Position numbers and translations under genes: made by a program
Notes under the pieces: model-generated
The model's database searches: none
What the model saw: only the letters and a program-made list of their open reading frames with translations
Told to the model about the DNA's origin: nothing
NCBI GenBank assembly: GCA_018900295.1
Contig: JAHIGH010000252.1
Location: forward strand, 1 to 8,646
DNA from: Patescibacteria group bacterium
GTDB taxonomy: Bacteria; Patescibacteriota; Microgenomatia; Levybacterales; UBA12049
DNA: 8,646 nt
Direction of reading: 5' to 3'
Part shown: positions 5,922-8,646 of the stretch, in pieces
Layout of the letters: every line of letters starts with the position of its first letter
Position numbering within the stretch: position 1 is the first letter of the stretch

Positions 5922-5941
5922 CAAGTCAAAGTATCGCCGCG

Positions 5942-5968
5942 CCCTTCCGTAGCTTTAGCGGAGGAGGG
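5942..5968. repeat. CCGTAGCTTTAGCGG-type hairpin
   Basis: The stretch begins CCCTTCCGTAGC and ends AGCGGAGGAGGG, so CTTCCG can pair with CGGAGG around a short loop (one wobble pair). The CCGTAGCTTT part repeats the sequence at 5883-5892 exactly, making a direct repeat 64 bp apart. Confidence 0.5.
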
Positions 5969-5983
5969 TTAGGCATTATACCT

Positions 5984-6011
5984 TTGCATTTTGAAAGCGT
6001 AGGGGTATACT
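5984..6011 (+). promoter_or_regulatory. Promoter of the membrane-anchored binding-protein gene
   Basis: TATACT at 6006-6011 is 13 nt before the ATG at 6025. TTGCAT at 5984-5989 with a 16-bp spacer is a weak possible -35 box. AGGA at 6018-6021 lies only 3 nt from the ATG, shorter than the usual Shine-Dalgarno spacing. Confidence 0.45.
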
Positions 6012-6024
6012 ATATTTAGGAAGT

Positions 6025-7485
6025 ATGGAAGAAAATATAATTTTTAATAATCCACCTCAAAATGAAGGAGGAGGCGAGCCTCCTCCGGGTGACGAAGCTC
6101 CTGTTGAGGATACGGAATCTGAAATTTCCGATACTCCTACGGGAATAAGAGGAATATTTGCAAAATTAACAAACACTTTGACAAAAAAAATATGCATTGG
6201 TGTAGGAGTTGTTGTAGTTCTGATCATTGTCGTAATCCTCATTTTACCCAAACAGTTCAGAGGAAAAGATGTCACATTGGTTTGGTGGGGCTTATGGGAG
6301 GACAATGCAGTAATGCAATCTTTAACTGATGATTTTGAGAAACAAAATCCGAGTATAAAAATTAAGTACATCAAACAAGACCCGGAAAAATACCGCGATA
6401 TACTAATAACAAGAATAAATAATGGCTCCGGTCCTGATATTTTCCGTTATCATAATACATGGGTTCCAATGCTATCAAGTATTTTAGCGCCATTACCACA
6501 GGATGTAATCAAGAGTGAGGATTTTAAAAAGGCGTATTACCCGGTCATACAAAATGATCTTACCCAAAACGGAGCCATTTATGGGATTCCTCTCGGAATA
6601 GATTCCCTTGCCTTGTTCGTCAACATGAGCTTATTAAAAGCTGCCGATATATCTGTTCCAAAAGATTGGAATCAATTTGTTGACGCTGTAAAAAAAATGA
6701 CTGTAAAAGATAAAGATACATATGAAATACAAACCGCAGGAACCGCCCTGGGAACCTACGGGAATATTATGCACGCACCCGATATAGTATCTATGATGTT
6801 CCTACAACAAGGAGCGGATTTGAAAAAAATAACATTGGAAAAAGATGATCTTAGCGCTGCTTTGGTATTCTATACCGTTTTTGCCAGAGGCGAAGATAGA
6901 GTATGGGAAAATCCGCGTGAATTTATCCTTGGCAATTCGCAACTTGCATTCGCGAAAGGACAGTTAGCTATGTATTTTGGTTTTTCATGGGATATTTTTG
7001 CAATAGAACAATTAAAAGCAAAAAATAATTTCAAATATGAAATCTATCCTGTACCAGGTCTAGTTGGAGGTAAAAGCCAAACAATCGCAAGTTATTGGGT
7101 AGAAGGAGTTTCATCAAAAAGTAAAAATCAGACAGAAGCAATGCTATTCATGCATTACTTAACCCAGAAAGCTACCCTGGAAAAATTTTATACGGAAGCT
7201 TCAAAAACACGCCTTTTCGGAGAACCATACCCGCGTGTAGACATGGCGGATAAACTAAAAGACAATTCCCTCGTATACCCATTTATTTCTCAACTTAATA
7301 ACGCAGGATCGTCGTATTTCGCAAGCGATACTCATGATGGAGATACAGGTTTGAATCAGAGAGCAAATACCTATCTTGAAAATGCAATTAACGCCATAGT
7401 AAATAATAACAGCTCTGTAGATTCGGAAGTTACCGGGCTTCAAGAAGGAGTAGGGGTGATTCTAAAAGAAAATGGAATTCAATAA
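6025..7485 (+). CDS. Membrane-anchored extracellular solute-binding protein (ABC family 1-like)
   Basis: The protein of 486 residues starts with about 55 cytoplasmic residues rich in Glu, Pro and Gly (GGGEPPPGDEAPVEDTESE). One transmembrane helix follows at about 56-75, and then a large outside domain. That domain is like sugar-binding ABC proteins (MalE type): TLVWWGLWEDNAVMQSLTDD, FEKQNPSIKIKYI, NGSGPDIFRYHNTW, GAIYGIPLGIDSLALFVN, a long helical middle and VPGLVGGKSQTIASYWVEGVS. There is no lipobox; the anchor is an internal helix, so topology should be N-in, C-out. No ABC permease or ATPase is in the window, so transport is only one possibility; sensing or ligand capture at the surface would also fit. 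The last 14 nt overlap the next gene, implying coupled translation. Confidence 0.9.
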   Translation: MEENIIFNNPPQNEGGGEPPPGDEAPVEDTESEISDTPTGIRGIFAKLTNTLTKKICIGVGVVVVLIIVVILILPKQFRGKDVTLVWWGLWEDNAVMQSLTDDFEKQNPSIKIKYIKQDPEKYRDILITRINNGSGPDIFRYHNTWVPMLSSILAPLPQDVIKSEDFKKAYYPVIQNDLTQNGAIYGIPLGIDSLALFVNMSLLKAADISVPKDWNQFVDAVKKMTVKDKDTYEIQTAGTALGTYGNIMHAPDIVSMMFLQQGADLKKITLEKDDLSAALVFYTVFARGEDRVWENPREFILGNSQLAFAKGQLAMYFGFSWDIFAIEQLKAKNNFKYEIYPVPGLVGGKSQTIASYWVEGVSSKSKNQTEAMLFMHYLTQKATLEKFYTEASKTRLFGEPYPRVDMADKLKDNSLVYPFISQLNNAGSSYFASDTHDGDTGLNQRANTYLENAINAIVNNNSSVDSEVTGLQEGVGVILKENGIQ

Positions 7486-8380
7486 CCATCAAAAGGCGTT
7501 GCTTTATACACTTTTATATAGCGATATTTTTAATTTTCCACTAACGGAAGAAGAATTATGGCTGGACCTCATGAATGAAAAAAAAATTGACATGGATACT
7601 TTAAGAAAAACCATAAAAAGTTTATCAAAATTTATATCTTACAAAAATGGATTTTTCTGCTTAGCAGGGAAAGAGAAAATAATTAATAAAAGGAGAAAAA
7701 GAATAAAAATTGCTCAAAAAAAAATCGAAATTGCCATATCGGTAGGCAGATGCCTTTCTTATATTCCAACAATTTTATTCGTTGGTATCAGCGGAAGACT
7801 TAGCCATATTGATGCTGATCGCGATGATGATATTGATATTTTTATTATCACCAAAAAAAATACCATTTGGTCAACCAGATTATTTCTGCTTGCCGTATTG
7901 GAATTGATGAGAGTGAGAAGGATCCGGAATGATAAAAACCCGAGGGATAAAATCTGCCCAAATCTTATCATTGAGGAATCTGCCCTCGCTTGGCCGATGG
8001 ACAAACGTGATTTATACACGGCGCATGAAATTGTTCATATAATTCCTCTTTTCACTAGAAATAATATATTTCAGGAATTTCTGGCAGAAAACAAATGGAT
8101 AAGTAAATTTTATCCGAATAGAGAAGGATTTTGTCTCCAAGAGCAATATATAGAAAAGCCAAAAACGTATATTATTATTAAAACACTATGCTTTCTCTTA
8201 ACACTTCCATTTTTTGAATACATATTTGATAAACTACAAAGAATATATATGAAAAAGGGGAGGAAAAGTGAGGTTGTTTTATCAAATTTTCTTGCTTTTC
8301 ACCCCTATGATTACCGACAGGAAATACTAGGTAATTTCTCCTCAAAAATAAAACAGTATGGGTTATTGACAAATGGATAA
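7472..8380 (+). CDS. Winged-helix plus nucleotidyltransferase-like protein
   Basis: The protein has 302 residues. Residues about 5-70 (ALLYTLLYSDIFNFPLTEEEL ... GFFCLAGKEKI) look like a small winged-helix segment. Residues about 100-126 (FVGISGRLSHIDADRDDDIDIFI) resemble the G-S-x10-D-x-D motif of polymerase-beta type nucleotidyltransferases, with D120 and D122 as probable metal ligands; the usual GS is replaced by SG. The following TRLFLLAVLELMRVRR and DKICPNLIIEE recur in a family I associate with CPR genomes, of unknown function. A hydrophobic stretch lies at about 232-252, and FHPYDYR is near the end. No substrate can be named. It overlaps the binding-protein gene by 14 nt. The greA promoter begins inside its last codons. 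Confidence 0.72.
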   Translation: MEFNNHQKALLYTLLYSDIFNFPLTEEELWLDLMNEKKIDMDTLRKTIKSLSKFISYKNGFFCLAGKEKIINKRRKRIKIAQKKIEIAISVGRCLSYIPTILFVGISGRLSHIDADRDDDIDIFIITKKNTIWSTRLFLLAVLELMRVRRIRNDKNPRDKICPNLIIEESALAWPMDKRDLYTAHEIVHIIPLFTRNNIFQEFLAENKWISKFYPNREGFCLQEQYIEKPKTYIIIKTLCFLLTLPFFEYIFDKLQRIYMKKGRKSEVVLSNFLAFHPYDYRQEILGNFSSKIKQYGLLTNG

Positions 8381-8394
8381 ATATTAACTATACT
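8366..8394 (+). promoter_or_regulatory. Near-consensus promoter of greA
   Basis: TTGACA at 8366-8371 is a perfect -35 box, followed by a 17-bp spacer and TATACT (8389-8394, one change from consensus). The start point should be near 8401, leaving a leader of about 10 nt before the ATG at 8411. The -35 box lies in the last codons of the upstream gene. Confidence 0.8.
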
Positions 8395-8410
8395 GGCCTG
8401 GATTTTATAT

Positions 8411-8646
8411 ATGGATAAAAAAATATACTTAACAAAAAAGGGGCTGGAAGAACTCAAAAAAGAGCATGATGAATTAATTAAAACCAAAAGGCCGCAAACA
8501 GTAGGCCGCTTAGCGACCGCGCGTGATATGGGAGACCTCGCTGAAAACGCTGAATATACGGCAGCCCGTGATGAATTGGGTTTTATTGACGGTAGAATTG
8601 ACGAGCTCGAGGATTTAGTGAAAAACGCGACAATTATCGCAGAAAA
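8411..8646 (+). CDS. greA: Transcription elongation factor GreA, N-terminal part
   Basis: Only the first 78 residues are in the window; the gene runs off the right edge. They form the GreA N-terminal coiled coil: IYLTKKGLEELKKEHDEL, then RPQTVGRLATARDMGDLAENAEYTAARDELGFIDGRIDELEDLV. The coiled-coil tip carries GDLAENAEY with D42 and E45, the acidic pair that reaches into the RNA polymerase secondary channel to promote cleavage of backtracked transcripts (family knowledge). The start follows a strong promoter at 8366-8394, so the gene is transcribed on its own as well as possibly by read-through from the upstream pair. The C-terminal FKBP-like domain cannot be seen here. Confidence 0.95.
   Translation, partial: MDKKIYLTKKGLEELKKEHDELIKTKRPQTVGRLATARDMGDLAENAEYTAARDELGFIDGRIDELEDLVKNATIIAE

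Larger units (their letters stand above)
5837..6014. repeat. Inverted-repeat element containing divergent promoters
   Basis: The left arm (5837-5861, read on minus) and the right arm (5990-6014, read on plus) agree at 20 of 25 positions, with the core AAAGCGTAG-N-GGTATA. Each arm contains the -10 region of the gene it faces, vanW-like on minus and the binding-protein gene on plus. A related unit, TATACCTCCGTAGCTTTG, begins at 5876. The 128 bp between the arms have no gene but hold the hairpins listed separately. It may be a MITE-like element, or a duplicated promoter/operator. Confidence 0.65.

Noticed and set aside
5813..6019. 68-residue plus-strand open frame across the divergent promoter region
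   Set aside because: It is made of the repeat and hairpin sequences, has arginine/serine-rich low-information content, and starts inside the vanW-like gene on the other strand.
6057..6374. 105-residue antisense frame opposite the binding-protein gene
   Set aside because: The Thr/Pro-rich reading mirrors the acidic and hydrophobic codons of the real gene; no domain or start signal.

Overview
The window looks like a stretch of chromosome from a Candidate Phyla Radiation (Patescibacteria) bacterium. The grounds are: a small standalone receiver protein with a C-terminal LLKADYTP segment, an Obg without a C-terminal domain, a membrane-anchored orphan sugar-binding protein joined to a winged-helix/nucleotidyltransferase-like protein, very compact gene packing, and several unrelated short repeats both between and inside genes. 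This placement is inference from gene style, not from a marker phylogeny. TGA is used as a stop (140-142) and no in-frame TGA occurs in the real genes, so the UGA-glycine code of Gracilibacteria/Absconditabacteria is not in use.

Layout. 1-134 (minus): C-terminal fragment of an MGMT/Ogt-type alkyltransferase, GC-rich and lacking its 5' half. 140-686 (minus): AT-rich two-gene module, DUF433 antitoxin-like then DUF5615 PIN-like toxin-like, overlapping by 8 nt, with its own promoter and a possible operator. 834-2224 (plus): receiver-only response regulator, then Obg GTPase. 2199-5827 (minus): a probable operon vanW-like, HIGH-family nucleotidyltransferase, DUF192 protein, tsaD. tsaD converges on obg and the two coding regions overlap by 26 bp. 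5828-6024: divergent promoter region packed with inverted and hairpin repeats. 6025-8380 (plus): membrane-anchored solute-binding protein overlapping a winged-helix/nucleotidyltransferase-like protein by 14 nt. 8411-8646 (plus): start of greA behind a near-consensus promoter.

Functionally this is mostly core information processing (Obg in ribosome assembly, TsaD in tRNA t6A synthesis, GreA in transcript cleavage) mixed with envelope proteins (VanW-like, DUF192, anchored binding protein) and one accessory toxin-antitoxin-like module. No complete novel defence or mobile system is visible.

The most interesting signals are structural. (1) tsaD carries a 113-bp palindromic repeat inserted in frame, plus four copies of a 7-bp tandem repeat that could slip out of frame. 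(2) The 119-bp vanW downstream gap is entirely a heptad-based inverted repeat. (3) The divergent promoters at 5837-6014 lie inside matching inverted repeat arms. (4) All six apparent transcription starts have a -10 box so close to the start codon that leaderless or nearly leaderless mRNAs are predicted. (5) The alkyltransferase gene is cut off precisely where the toxin-antitoxin module begins.
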